From: Actinomycetes bacterium
GTDB taxonomy: Bacteria > Actinomycetota > Acidimicrobiia > Acidimicrobiales > SZUA-35
Assembly (NCBI GenBank): GCA_024276425.1
Contig: JAJRXF010000175.1
Span: forward strand, 1-55,448
Length of the DNA: 55,448 bases
Direction: 5' to 3'
Part shown: piece after piece, positions 16,062 through 24,798 of the stretch
Position numbering within the stretch: position 1 is the first letter of the stretch
Layout of the letters: each line of letters starts with the position of its first letter
Notes under the pieces: model-generated
Database searches by the model: none
Told to the model about the DNA's origin: nothing
Seen by the model: only the letters and a program-made list of their open reading frames with translations
Translations under genes and position numbers: made by a program

Positions 16062-18581
16062 TCAGCCCTTAAGCCGGCTGTCTTCGGGGTCGAATGCCGA
16101 ACCCGTCGTGGCAACCACGGTGATGGGAAACAGTTCGTTCATGTACATCACCTTGAACTCGTTGCCAACAACAGCTAGATCCGTCGGCAGGTAGCCAAGC
16201 AGAAGGTACTTGCCGTAGGCCGCCCCGTTACCAGCGGTGGTCACACGGCTAACCCGGCCGTGGGAATCGACAATGCGCTCACCGTCGAGGGTCAAGATTG
16301 GCTCGTTTCCTCCCTGCATGAATCGTTTCCGGCCCTGAGAATCGGTGTGGTCCTGAACGGCGAAAGTACACATGGTGGCCAGCGGCCCAGCCTCACGGGC
16401 GGCCAGGTATGCCGCCTTGCCAATAAAGTCCGCAGCCTTCACTTTGGGGCGGGCCAGACCGGCCTCGACCGGGTTGTACTCGCTTTCGAGCTCAGCCCCC
16501 ATAAGCCGGTAGCCCTTCTCCAGCCGACCAGTGGTCCCATAGACACCAATGCCAGCGGGACGAAGACCAAGGTCTACTCCAGCTTCGGTCAGTGCATCCC
16601 ATAGGGCCGGCCCGTCCTCCCAGGAGGTGTAGATTTCCCAGCCGGTGTCACCGACATAGGAGATCCGGAACAGGCTGCAGGGTACGCCGGCGATCTGCGC
16701 ATCACGGTAGGAGCCATATGGAGAACCCTCGTGGCTGAGGTCAAAGTCGGTCAGCTTGGCCACAATGGCCGGAGCATTCGGTCCCCAAAGACCAATCGTG
16801 GTGACGTCCTGCGTCAGATCGGTAAAGGTGACCGAGCCATCGGTTGGCATGTACTTCTTGATCCAGAACTTATCTCGCCCTCCATCAAAGGCACCGGTGG
16901 CGATCCGAATCGTGTCCTCGCCAACACGCATCATGGTGAGGTCGGAATGGAACCCACCGTCGGGGGTAAGGAATGGGGTGTACACGGAGGAGCCAATGGG
17001 CTTGTCAGCCTTGTTGACCGCCAGGTACTCGGCGAAGGCCACCGCTCCAGGTCCGGAAAGCTCAAAGATCTGGAAGGCACTGAGGTCAACAATGGCGGCA
17101 TTTTCACGCAGGTTGAGCAGCTCGCCATCGATGATGGGCGACCACCAGCGGTTGTCCCACTCGACCTCGCGTTCACCCAAGCCGTATCGCTCGACCAGGT
17201 CGGCGTTGGAGTTGTACCACTGAGGGCGCTCCCAGCCTCGGGCGTCGAAAAACTCGGCTCCAAGGTCTTCCTCCCGAGAATAGAACGGGCTCTTGGCCAG
17301 GCCGCGCCGACTCTCCCACTGCTCGCTGGGGTGAACAATGCCATAGGTCTTGTTGAAGTGCTCCGCCGAACGAGCCCAGATATGTTCATCGCTTTTTTCC
17401 CACTCATAGAAGCGGGCAATGTCGGCGCCGTGGGCGTCAATCACGCGGGGATAACCATAGGTCATCCACTCGGCCACCACCTGAGCCATGCCGGGGCCTT
17501 CCTTGACCCAGACTGCTGCGGCCGACCACAAGTTGGCCACTTCGGGGGTTTCACCAAGGCAAGGCATCGCGTCGGGGGTGAGTGAGAGCAGGCCGTTGAT
17601 GGCGTATTTGATTTCGGCGTCACCGAGCATGTCCATTAGCTCGATGGCTTCTTCCATCTGCTGGTCAAAGTCGTCCGGGGTGAAGGGCAATTCGGTCGGT
17701 GAGAGCGCGGCCTCATCGTTGGAGGGGATCTCGTCGGGATGGAGGAAGATAGGGCGGTGAGCATAAGAACCGACCTCCATCGAGCCGGAAGACTGACGCT
17801 CATAGCAGAACGTGTCCATGTCTCGGACAATCGGATAGCCGATCTCATTGTTGGTTTCGGCCAGGATGTCCATCGGACCGACGTCAGCCATCTGATGCAC
17901 CGCTGGCACCAGGGGAATGCGGGCACCCGCCATGTTGGCGATGCGGTTTGACCAGACACCACAGGCGATGACCACATGATCAGCCTCGATGGTGCCCTTG
18001 TCGGTGACCACAGCCTTGATCGTGCTGAGGTCATGAGGTCCGTCCTCGGTGACCAGATCCAACACCTCGGTGTTGGCGAACACCTGAAGGCCGGTCTTTT
18101 CGATGGCCTCCTTGCGCATCACGGTTCCAGTTTCGAGGGAGTCAACCACCGAGACGGTCGGACAGTAGAAACCACCGAGTACAACATCGTCATTAATGAA
18201 GGGAACGAGTTCCTTGACCTCGGCCGGGGTTAGCAGATGAGCTTCGATACCCCAGGACTTGGCCGAGGTCATGCGGCGCTGGAATTCATCCATCCGGGCC
18301 TGAGTCCTGGCAACCTCGATGCCACCAGAGTCGGTACTGAGATCAAGATCCCGGTACTGGTTGGCGCTCTGCTCGCCAAGCAGTGCCATCTCCTTGTTGT
18401 GATCAACGGGGAAAATAAAGTTGGAGGCATGGCCGGTAGAGCCACCCGGGTTGGGTAACGGACCCTTATCGATCAGCACCATGTCGGTCCAACCAAGGCG
18501 GGCAAGGTGGCCGACCAGGCAGTTGCCAACGATGCCAGCTCCAATCACAACGACGTTTGCTTTTGTTGGAAATTCACTCAT
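16062..18581 (-). CDS. Dimethylglycine oxidase/dehydrogenase-type flavoenzyme with THF-binding GcvT domain
   Basis: 839 residues from ATG 18581 (MSEFPTKANVVVIGAG). The N-terminal FAD/DAO domain has GAGIVG at 14-19, and GSTGHASN places His51 at the position where dimethylglycine oxidase and sarcosine dehydrogenase attach FAD covalently. The C-terminal half is an aminomethyltransferase (GcvT-like) domain that binds tetrahydrofolate, so the methyl group removed from dimethylglycine or sarcosine can leave as 5,10-methylene-THF. The gene heads an operon with etfB and etfA, which argues for an ETF-linked dehydrogenase rather than an oxygen-reducing oxidase. Dimethylglycine versus sarcosine specificity is not settled by sequence. 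Longer starts up to 18695 are rejected. Confidence 0.85.
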   Translation of the reverse strand: MSEFPTKANVVVIGAGIVGNCLVGHLARLGWTDMVLIDKGPLPNPGGSTGHASNFIFPVDHNKEMALLGEQSANQYRDLDLSTDSGGIEVARTQARMDEFQRRMTSAKSWGIEAHLLTPAEVKELVPFINDDVVLGGFYCPTVSVVDSLETGTVMRKEAIEKTGLQVFANTEVLDLVTEDGPHDLSTIKAVVTDKGTIEADHVVIACGVWSNRIANMAGARIPLVPAVHQMADVGPMDILAETNNEIGYPIVRDMDTFCYERQSSGSMEVGSYAHRPIFLHPDEIPSNDEAALSPTELPFTPDDFDQQMEEAIELMDMLGDAEIKYAINGLLSLTPDAMPCLGETPEVANLWSAAAVWVKEGPGMAQVVAEWMTYGYPRVIDAHGADIARFYEWEKSDEHIWARSAEHFNKTYGIVHPSEQWESRRGLAKSPFYSREEDLGAEFFDARGWERPQWYNSNADLVERYGLGEREVEWDNRWWSPIIDGELLNLRENAAIVDLSAFQIFELSGPGAVAFAEYLAVNKADKPIGSSVYTPFLTPDGGFHSDLTMMRVGEDTIRIATGAFDGGRDKFWIKKYMPTDGSVTFTDLTQDVTTIGLWGPNAPAIVAKLTDFDLSHEGSPYGSYRDAQIAGVPCSLFRISYVGDTGWEIYTSWEDGPALWDALTEAGVDLGLRPAGIGVYGTTGRLEKGYRLMGAELESEYNPVEAGLARPKVKAADFIGKAAYLAAREAGPLATMCTFAVQDHTDSQGRKRFMQGGNEPILTLDGERIVDSHGRVSRVTTAGNGAAYGKYLLLGYLPTDLAVVGNEFKVMYMNELFPITVVATTGSAFDPEDSRLKG

Positions 18582-18654
18582 GGAGGAGACCTTCATGTAC
18601 TGGACCGAAATACCGTGCTGATTGTCCGTGGATTTAGTGGACCACACGCGAGTT

Positions 18655-18689
18655 GTTCTGTATGGTGGAACCGTTCTGCGATGTGGAAC
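18655..18689. promoter_or_regulatory. Tandem operator: two 17-bp palindromes with 18-bp spacing
   Basis: Two imperfect palindromes, GTTCTGTATGGTGGAAC (18655-18671) and GTTCTGCGATGTGGAAC (18673-18689), occupy the divergent space between the dimethylglycine oxidase-type gene and fhs. They fit the consensus GTNCYGYANNRYGGAAC, with one mismatch in the second. The same arrangement recurs at 28150-28184 and 35762-35796. Probable binding site of the island's IclR-family regulator. Confidence 0.7.
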
Positions 18690-18770
18690 CCTCAAAAGCT
18701 ACTGGACAAACTCTCCCCTGTCGAGCCTGGCGAGGGAGAACTCACCTTCACTCTAATTCGGAGCCGAGCC

Positions 18771-20468
18771 ATGGTATTTCCATCAGACCTTGAGATCGCA
18801 AAAGGGGCAACCCTGCGACCCCTCGATGAGTTGGCAGCGGGAGCAGGCATCCCAACCGAACTCATGGAACCCTACGGCCGTGGCACCGCCAAAATCTCAC
18901 TTGATGCCATCGAGGCAATGTCTGATCGGCCAAAGGCCAAGTACGTGGTCGTAACCGCCATCACCCCAACCCCACTCGGGGAAGGCAAGACCACCACCGC
19001 TGTCGGGCTAGGGCAGGCCTTCCAACACATCGGGTCCAGCGCCACCATCGCCATTCGCCAGCCCTCCATGGGCCCAACCTTTGGGATTAAGGGAGGTGCC
19101 GCTGGCGGCGGCTACTCCCAAGTTGTCCCCATGGAACTATTCAACCTGCACCTCACCGGCGACATGCACGCAGTGACCGCCGCCCACAATATGTGCTCGG
19201 CCATGCTGGACGCCCACCTATACCACGGCAATGAGTCCGGGCTCGACCCATACAACATCACCTGGCGCCGCGTCCTTGACGTAAACGATAGAGCGCTACG
19301 CAACATTGTGATTGGTTTGGGCGGACGACTCGACGGTGTCCCCCGAGAAACCGGATTCGACATCACCGCAGCCTCCGAAGTCATGGCCACCCTGGCCTTG
19401 TGTACCTCGCTCCAGGACCTACGAGAACGACTAGGTCGAATTGTTGTCGGCTACACCAAGACTGGGACACCGGTCACCGCGGAAGAACTCAAGGTGGCCG
19501 GTTCCATGGCCGTGATCTTGATGGAAGCCATTAAGCCGAACCTGATGCAGACCCTTGAAGGCAGCCTGGCCCTGGTTCACACCGGGCCCTTCGGCAATAT
19601 TGCCACCGGAAACTCCTCCATCGTGGCCGACCGAATCGGTATCCATAGTGCCGACTACCTCCTAACCGAAGCAGGCTTTGGCGCCGACATGGGGGCCGAG
19701 CGGTTCTTCAACATCAAGTGCCGCTACTCCGGGCTCGCTCCCGATGCCGCGGTACTGGTAGCCACGGTCAGAGGACTGAAGGCCCATTCCGGCAACCACA
19801 AGATCGTCGCAGGCAAGCCACTCCCCGAGGCCCTCTTGGCCGAGAACCCCGACGAAGTCCACCAGGGAGGGGACAACCTGCGTAAGCAACTGGGGAACAT
19901 GCAAATCCATGGCGTAACCCCGGTTGTGGCCATCAACGTCTTCCCCGACGACCACGATGCTGACATCGACGCCATCAAGGAGATAGCCCAGGAGTACGGA
20001 GCCCGCGTTGCGGTGACGACCCACTTCGCCGACGGTGGAAGCGGTGCAACAGAGTTGGCCCAGGCCGTCATCGAAGCCAGCGCCGAGCCCAGCAACTTCA
20101 AGGTGCTCTATCCGAGCGAGATGACCCTGCGAGACAAGATCAACGAGGTGGCAACCAAGGTCTATGGAGCGGATGGGATCGAGGTCTCCCCCAAGGCGGC
20201 AAAGCAGTTGGATACCTACGAGGCGGCCGGATTTGGCGAGCTGCCGGTCTGTATTGCCAAGACTCACCTGTCCCTTTCCCATGATCCAAAGCTCAAGGGA
20301 GCACCGACGGGTTGGACCCTGCCGGTACGGGAAGTCCGGGCCTCTGTTGGAGCCGGATTCATCTACCCGATCTGTGGCGACATGCGAACCATGCCCGGGT
20401 TGGGTAAGACCCCGGCGGCTATGAATATAGATATCGATGCCAACGGCGAAATCGTCGGATTGAGCTAA
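18771..20468 (+). CDS. fhs: Formate--tetrahydrofolate ligase
   Basis: 565 residues from ATG 18771, with GGAG at 18760-18763. The ATP-binding motif TPLGEGKTTT is at residues 67-76, followed by RQPSMGPTFGIKGGAAGGGYSQV (split motif across 95-117) and the C-terminal PICGDMRTMPGLG segment typical of FTHFS. It interconverts formate plus THF and 10-formyl-THF with ATP. Beside the betaine-demethylating enzymes it probably either releases formate and ATP from oxidised methyl groups or feeds formate into folates. Transcribed divergently from the dimethylglycine oxidase-type gene and followed eight bases later by the metF-like gene. Confidence 0.95.
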   Translation: MVFPSDLEIAKGATLRPLDELAAGAGIPTELMEPYGRGTAKISLDAIEAMSDRPKAKYVVVTAITPTPLGEGKTTTAVGLGQAFQHIGSSATIAIRQPSMGPTFGIKGGAAGGGYSQVVPMELFNLHLTGDMHAVTAAHNMCSAMLDAHLYHGNESGLDPYNITWRRVLDVNDRALRNIVIGLGGRLDGVPRETGFDITAASEVMATLALCTSLQDLRERLGRIVVGYTKTGTPVTAEELKVAGSMAVILMEAIKPNLMQTLEGSLALVHTGPFGNIATGNSSIVADRIGIHSADYLLTEAGFGADMGAERFFNIKCRYSGLAPDAAVLVATVRGLKAHSGNHKIVAGKPLPEALLAENPDEVHQGGDNLRKQLGNMQIHGVTPVVAINVFPDDHDADIDAIKEIAQEYGARVAVTTHFADGGSGATELAQAVIEASAEPSNFKVLYPSEMTLRDKINEVATKVYGADGIEVSPKAAKQLDTYEAAGFGELPVCIAKTHLSLSHDPKLKGAPTGWTLPVREVRASVGAGFIYPICGDMRTMPGLGKTPAAMNIDIDANGEIVGLS

Positions 20469-20476
20469 GGCAGCAC

Positions 20477-21361
20477 ATGACGTCTCTGAACAGATTCTCC
20501 CACAACACCACAGTGGCCGAAACGGTTAGGGCAGAGTCCCACCGACTCAAGCTCATCGAAGAACTCATCTTCGAGATTGTTCCGATGAAGAGTTTGGAGT
20601 CGGCCATTCTAGATCTGCCACCGGAGGCCGAGGTCTCGGTGACCTGTTCGCCAGTGAAGGGCATCGAGGAAACCCAACGGGTAACCGAACACCTCCTCCA
20701 AAAAGGGTTTCGGCCCGTTCCCCACATTTCGGCTCGCATGGTTCGAGACGAAGCTCACACCGCTGAGTTGGCCCAATGGTTCAGGGACAACGGGCTGACA
20801 AAGCTCTTCCTCGTCGGGGGTGATGCCGCCGAACCTGGGGCCTACCCGGACGCGGTCCAGTTCCTCAAGGCGCTGCTACGAACCGATCATGGGCTGCAAG
20901 CCATCGGCGTTCCCGCCTATCCAGACGGCCACTCCTTCATCTCCGACGAAGACCTTCAGACAGCCTTGTTTGCCAAGCAAGCGCTGTTGAGCGATGCCGG
21001 GGTCGAGGCCTACTGCAGTACGCAGATGTGTTTCAACCCCAATACCATCGCCAAATGGATACGGACCGAACGTGAGCACGGTCTGACCATGCCGATCCAT
21101 CTCGGAATATCCGGGGTAGTGGACAAAACCAAGCTGGTGAAGATGGGGGTGCGGTTGGGCATTGGACAGTCCTTGAGCTATCTGCGCAAGAACAAGTCCG
21201 CCCTGGTCAAGATGATGACCTCGACCTCCTATGACCTCAACGATCTCCTACTTCCCCTTAGCGAGGACATGGCCGACCTCGGAGTCGCGGCCCTTCACGT
21301 CTTCACCTTCAATCAGGTTGGGCCGACCAACCGTTGGCGGTTGGAACAACTCACTCGATAG
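20477..21361 (+). CDS. metF: Methylenetetrahydrofolate reductase family protein (MetF-like)
   Basis: 294 residues with a TIM-barrel MTHFR fold: FEIVPMKS near residue 32, LFLVGGDAAEPGAYPDA, IGVPAYPDGHSFI and a C-terminal ALHVFTFNQVGPTNRW that matches the family ending. It interconverts 5-methyl-THF and 5,10-methylene-THF. Next to fhs, and in the same island as a methyl-THF:corrinoid methyltransferase, it is well placed to oxidise methyl-THF derived from glycine betaine. It is a divergent MetF, so the electron partner (NADH, ferredoxin or other) is open. Confidence 0.83.
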   Translation: MTSLNRFSHNTTVAETVRAESHRLKLIEELIFEIVPMKSLESAILDLPPEAEVSVTCSPVKGIEETQRVTEHLLQKGFRPVPHISARMVRDEAHTAELAQWFRDNGLTKLFLVGGDAAEPGAYPDAVQFLKALLRTDHGLQAIGVPAYPDGHSFISDEDLQTALFAKQALLSDAGVEAYCSTQMCFNPNTIAKWIRTEREHGLTMPIHLGISGVVDKTKLVKMGVRLGIGQSLSYLRKNKSALVKMMTSTSYDLNDLLLPLSEDMADLGVAALHVFTFNQVGPTNRWRLEQLTR

Positions 21362-21371
21362 GACTCAGCGA

Positions 21372-22124
21372 TCAGTCCGCGTACTCGCAAAGCAAGGTGC
21401 CGAGCCCATCCGCGGCCTCAACCACCAGGAGGCCAATATCGTGGCTGTGATCGGGGTTGGGGAAGCGGTATTCGGGACCATGAACGTGGAGGGCGGCCTC
21501 GACTCCGTTTGGGCCGAGAACTGGAGCGGCAACCGAAGATATGCCCTCTGCGAACTCCCCAGCGGCCCACGCGTACCCGGCGGTTCGAATCTGGACGATG
21601 CGCTCACGGAGCTCATCAGCATCGGTGACCGATGAGGGAGTGACGGCGTCAAGTCCACCGGAGATAATCTCCTCAAGGTCAGCGTCGTCCATGAAGGCCA
21701 ACATGACCAGGCCGGCCGCTACGGTGTGGGCCGGAGCGAATTCACCGGTCCAGTCCCGTACCTGAACATCGTTCTCCCCGTCGACTTGATCGAGAAAGTA
21801 AACCCGTCCCTCCTCCAAGATGCTAAGCCCAGACGCCTCGCCGAGTTGCTCGGTCAGACCCAGAAGGAAGGGCCGAGAGGTTGCAACAAGACTGCGACCC
21901 TGGCGAGAAGTTCCAGCAATCTCCTCAATTCCGGGACCGAGTCGATAGTCGCCTCCCGCTTCGACCTGTTGAACGGCTCCCTCGCTCTCCAGAGCACTCA
22001 ACAAGCGAGCTACCGTACTTTTGGGAAGGTCTACTCGCTTAGCCAGGCCGGTCACCCCGATGGGTCGAACGGCGAGTGCTCGCAAGATGGAAAACGCTCG
22101 CTCGATAGATTGCACCCCGGCCAT
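21372..22124 (-). CDS. IclR-family transcriptional regulator
   Basis: 250 residues from ATG 22124 (MAGVQSIERAFSILRAL, the standard IclR start). An N-terminal winged HTH (VTGLAKRVDLPKSTVARLLSAL) is followed by the IclR effector domain ending GLLVVEAADGLGTLLC. It converges on the metF-like gene with a 10-bp gap. The only IclR gene in the window, it is the natural candidate to bind the three tandem GTTC/GGAAC palindrome pairs upstream of the betaine and one-carbon operons. The longer frame to 22229 is rejected. Confidence 0.88.
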   Translation of the reverse strand: MAGVQSIERAFSILRALAVRPIGVTGLAKRVDLPKSTVARLLSALESEGAVQQVEAGGDYRLGPGIEEIAGTSRQGRSLVATSRPFLLGLTEQLGEASGLSILEEGRVYFLDQVDGENDVQVRDWTGEFAPAHTVAAGLVMLAFMDDADLEEIISGGLDAVTPSSVTDADELRERIVQIRTAGYAWAAGEFAEGISSVAAPVLGPNGVEAALHVHGPEYRFPNPDHSHDIGLLVVEAADGLGTLLCEYAD

Positions 22125-22215
22125 AGCCAGCCAGGATAGGGCCTTGAGTGCCGTGATCGGTATCCCCGAATCTCCTAACCAGCAGACACGACCCAGGCTC
22201 TGCCCACAATCAGCA

Positions 22216-22242
22216 ACTGCCGGGCCCAAAGAGCCCGGCAGT
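22216..22242 (-). terminator. Strong hairpin between proX and the IclR gene
   Basis: A perfect 10-bp stem, ACTGCCGGGC at 22216-22225 and GCCCGGCAGT at 22233-22242, with a seven-base loop. It sits 27 bp beyond the proX stop. No clear T-run follows on the minus strand, while the plus side is followed by CATTTTC about 12 bp later, so it may be bidirectional or a transcript-end stabiliser. Confidence 0.6.
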
Positions 22243-22268
22243 CACATTCAGTCATTTTCTAACGCTAA

Positions 22269-23519
22269 CTAGCCAGCGGCAATAGCAGAAGCAATCCAAC
22301 CGTCGACGAGTTCACGGTTGGAGGCAATCCACTCCGAAGCGAGACCCTGGATGGCCTCATTGGTGTCGGCTCCAGCGGCCTGCTCGACATTGGCCAGAGA
22401 GACGTCGATTACCGATAGCTGGACGGCTTCGAACAGGGCCTTGGCTGCCGGGTTGGCGGCAAGGAAGTCGGCGTTGCCGGTGACCTGGATGTCAGCGGCA
22501 ACCCAGCCAAGACGACACTCACCGTCGGTGGCCGCACCAGGGCAGAACTCCGCATCAATCGCAGCGGTTCCCGGGAGTTGGCTGTAGGACTCGCCCCCCT
22601 CCTCACCCGTGGGGTTGGAATCGTCAATAACATCTTCGACCGAGAGCCATACAACGTTGCTACCGGGGATCAGTTCGGTGATATAGGCGCTTGGTGTCCA
22701 GGTGTAGATGACCATCGGGACATCGGAGTTGGCCTTGTCGATGGCCTCGGCGATCATGGCGTCATAGCCAGCAATGGTCTGGGTGATGTTGTCCCAACCA
22801 GAGAAGGCAATCTGAGCCTGGATGATATTGTCACAGGTCCAGCTCTCGGGACAGCCGTAAATGTCGGCCTTTCCATTGCCAGGCACGGGATCGGCGGCAT
22901 CAAAGGCGGCCAAGATGTCCGGATCGTTGTTGAGCTGGTCCAAATGGGTCAGACCAAACTCATCAGCAAAGGACTTGGTGACCAAGTACCCCTGCAGACC
23001 GCCAGCCATCATCTCGGCTCCAACAACTTCCAAGTTGTCACCAACCTTCGATCCGTCTGGCAGCTCAGGCTCCCACCAACTGGCGTGCCCTGGGTACCAA
23101 CTATTGGCCCAAAAGTCGATGTCGCCTTGGGCCATAGACAAGTAAGCCAACGATGGGCCAAGCTCAAGGTCGGCCGGGTCGGAGACCTCGTAACCGAGTT
23201 CGGTCAACAGTTGCTGGTAGAGGTATGCCTGGAAGTAGCCGGTTGACCAGTCAGCGCGAGCCATTGTCACACTGACGCCCTCGCCCGGGAGAGCTCCTTC
23301 GTCCATGGCGTCGTCTTCCATGGCGTCGTCTTCCATGGCATCGTCTTCCATGGCTGCCATTTCCTCTTCGGACATTGCGTCCTCGGTTGCATCGGCTGCG
23401 GGTGCGGCCGATGTTTCCGTTGCGGTCTCGGCTGCATCCTCGCTGCCACTTCCACAGGCCGCTGCCACCAAGGCAAAGACAACTGCGAGTGCGGCAAACG
23501 CGCGCTTATTGTTCATCAT
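22269..23519 (-). CDS. proX: Glycine betaine/proline-type ABC transporter substrate-binding lipoprotein
   Basis: 416 residues. A lipoprotein signal peptide ends in LVAAAC-G, so Cys22 is the likely lipidated residue. A low-complexity acidic linker (about 36-80, with AMEDD repeats) follows, then an OpuAC-type binding domain with WANSWYPGHASWWEPEL, an aromatic-rich stretch like those that cage trimethylammonium groups. It would deliver betaine, carnitine or choline to ProV/ProW, encoded 1.3 kb away on the opposite strand. ATG 23519 follows GAGGGGAG at about 10 bp. Confidence 0.9.
   Translation of the reverse strand: MMNNKRAFAALAVVFALVAAACGSGSEDAAETATETSAAPAADATEDAMSEEEMAAMEDDAMEDDAMEDDAMDEGALPGEGVSVTMARADWSTGYFQAYLYQQLLTELGYEVSDPADLELGPSLAYLSMAQGDIDFWANSWYPGHASWWEPELPDGSKVGDNLEVVGAEMMAGGLQGYLVTKSFADEFGLTHLDQLNNDPDILAAFDAADPVPGNGKADIYGCPESWTCDNIIQAQIAFSGWDNITQTIAGYDAMIAEAIDKANSDVPMVIYTWTPSAYITELIPGSNVVWLSVEDVIDDSNPTGEEGGESYSQLPGTAAIDAEFCPGAATDGECRLGWVAADIQVTGNADFLAANPAAKALFEAVQLSVIDVSLANVEQAAGADTNEAIQGLASEWIASNRELVDGWIASAIAAG
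23304..23353 (-). repeat. 15-bp tandem repeat coding the acidic linker of ProX
   Basis: Three full copies of a 15-bp unit (minus-strand GAAGACGACGCCATG; the third copy has one base change) plus a partial copy. They encode repeated Met-Glu-Asp-Asp-Ala units between the lipid anchor and the binding domain. The unit is in frame, so copy-number changes would lengthen or shorten the linker without a frameshift. Confidence 0.85.
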
Positions 23520-23746
23520 ATTTCTGGTTCTCCCCTCGAAAGGTGTGAAGGAAACTTAACGGGCCGAGGCCCGCGTATCCTGCACGACGGCACAAATCGT
23601 CACATGGGGATCGGTGACCACCAACAACATCTGTCATAGCCATTCACATGATTTATCAAGGTGAACCCGGCAACAGGGCGCTCGTCAGTCACGACCGCGG
23701 GCTGTAACAATTCCGTCGCTTTCATTGCCTTTGGGTGACGCAAGGG

Positions 23747-24289
23747 TCACCGGATAATGATCACATCCATGGTTGCTCGCCGAACAATCTTGGTAACCGT
23801 TGACCCGAGTGGGCCTTCGAACCGACCGCGGCCGTGGCTGCCAATGACGAGCAGATCGGCATTGTTGTTCCTGGCGACGCCCAGAATTGTTCGCGCCGTC
23901 TGGTTGTCTGTGCTCACCCAAGCCACGATTGGTTGCACACCCAATTCTGACAATCGCTGGCGGAGGCCGTCGGTTCGCTGATGAGCCGTGTCGGAAAAAT
24001 ATGTATTGAGAGGATGGTTCGCCTGCGAATCAGCCAACAGCTTTGGGAGGTGTTTCTCAGCGGCCTTTGCTCCCCCGGCTATGCCCAAAACTCCGGCGCC
24101 AGCTTCCCTGGCAAAATTCGCCACTTCTGTCACCCCGGTCGATTTGACCAAACTATTCAGGAATTCCCGGGGAAACTGGATGACGGTGACAAGAGTGACC
24201 ACGTCTCCCTCTTGGTGGATTCGCTCCACCATGGTCGCGGTCCTACTGGTGTCGATCGTGCCGTCGGTTGCTACCAAGATGTGCATCAT
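23747..24289 (-). CDS. Universal stress protein family (UspA fold)
   Basis: 180 residues, single USP domain. The C-terminal GSHGRGRFEGPLGSTVTKIV matches the ATP-binding G-x2-G-x9-G(S/T) signature, and the N-terminus MHILVATDG is typical. It probably acts as an ATP-binding stress protein. A 227-bp space separates it from proX; that space holds a small CGGGC/GCCCG hairpin near 23563-23576 in the proX leader and nothing else I can identify. Confidence 0.82.
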   Translation of the reverse strand: MMHILVATDGTIDTSRTATMVERIHQEGDVVTLVTVIQFPREFLNSLVKSTGVTEVANFAREAGAGVLGIAGGAKAAEKHLPKLLADSQANHPLNTYFSDTAHQRTDGLRQRLSELGVQPIVAWVSTDNQTARTILGVARNNNADLLVIGSHGRGRFEGPLGSTVTKIVRRATMDVIIIR

Positions 24290-24327
24290 TGTCCTGTTCG
24301 TGAGGTACTCGCTGCGCGGGCAGGCGG

Positions 24328-24630
24328 CTACTGCGACCTACCAGGCTTGGACGAAGGTTTACCCCAATCCTCGATGCAGCGTTCGGAAAGTGGCATCGGA
24401 AGGTTTGCGCGAAGCCGGTCACGTTCGGAGACAAAGGTACTTGGGGGCAGCCGTCGATCAAACGAGGCCAGATACGCCGAACCGTCTCGCTCGATTGCCT
24501 CCCATGTCAATCGAAACCCCGATCCGGTTGGTCCAGTAATGTCTCGTGCCGCATCGGCGGCTGTTGGGGGAATATGACGACGACCCTCACGCCGCAACCG
24601 CCGTTCCTCGATTAGGCCACGAATTCCCAT
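24328..24630 (-). CDS. Small hypothetical protein, Arg-rich
   Basis: 100 residues from ATG 24630, highly charged with a basic N-terminus (IEERRLRREGRRH) and no membrane segment. It has no family I recognise. It lies 38 bp upstream of the UspA-like gene on the same strand, so they could be co-transcribed. No clear ribosome-binding site precedes the ATG. A real gene is plausible but not certain. Confidence 0.4.
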   Translation of the reverse strand: MGIRGLIEERRLRREGRRHIPPTAADAARDITGPTGSGFRLTWEAIERDGSAYLASFDRRLPPSTFVSERDRLRANLPMPLSERCIEDWGKPSSKPGRSQ

Positions 24631-24798
24631 GTGTGTGCAAACCTCTCAACGCTAGCAAGACGATCTTCCACTACCACCTGGGAGTATCCTCCGGCCGTCT
24701 CGTAAAGGCAAGGGGTTCGGGAATCAAGTCGAGAAGAGGCCGGTCACTGGTCGGTCCGAAGAGCGGGTGCTACGGTCAGCGACGATCCAGGGGGACAA

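Noticed and set aside
18507-18770. N-terminal extension of formate-THF ligase
   Set aside because: It would overlap the dimethylglycine oxidase-type gene and include the tandem operator. ATG 18771 has GGAG at proper spacing and gives the normal family length.
22150-22170. A GTGCCGT half-site upstream of the IclR gene as an autoregulatory operator
   Set aside because: The right half-site (GGAAC) is missing and no tandem partner is present, so the match is too weak to report.
23563-23576. CGGGC/GCCCG hairpin in the proX leader as a riboswitch
   Set aside because: The hairpin is only five base pairs with no conserved surrounding structure that I recognise.
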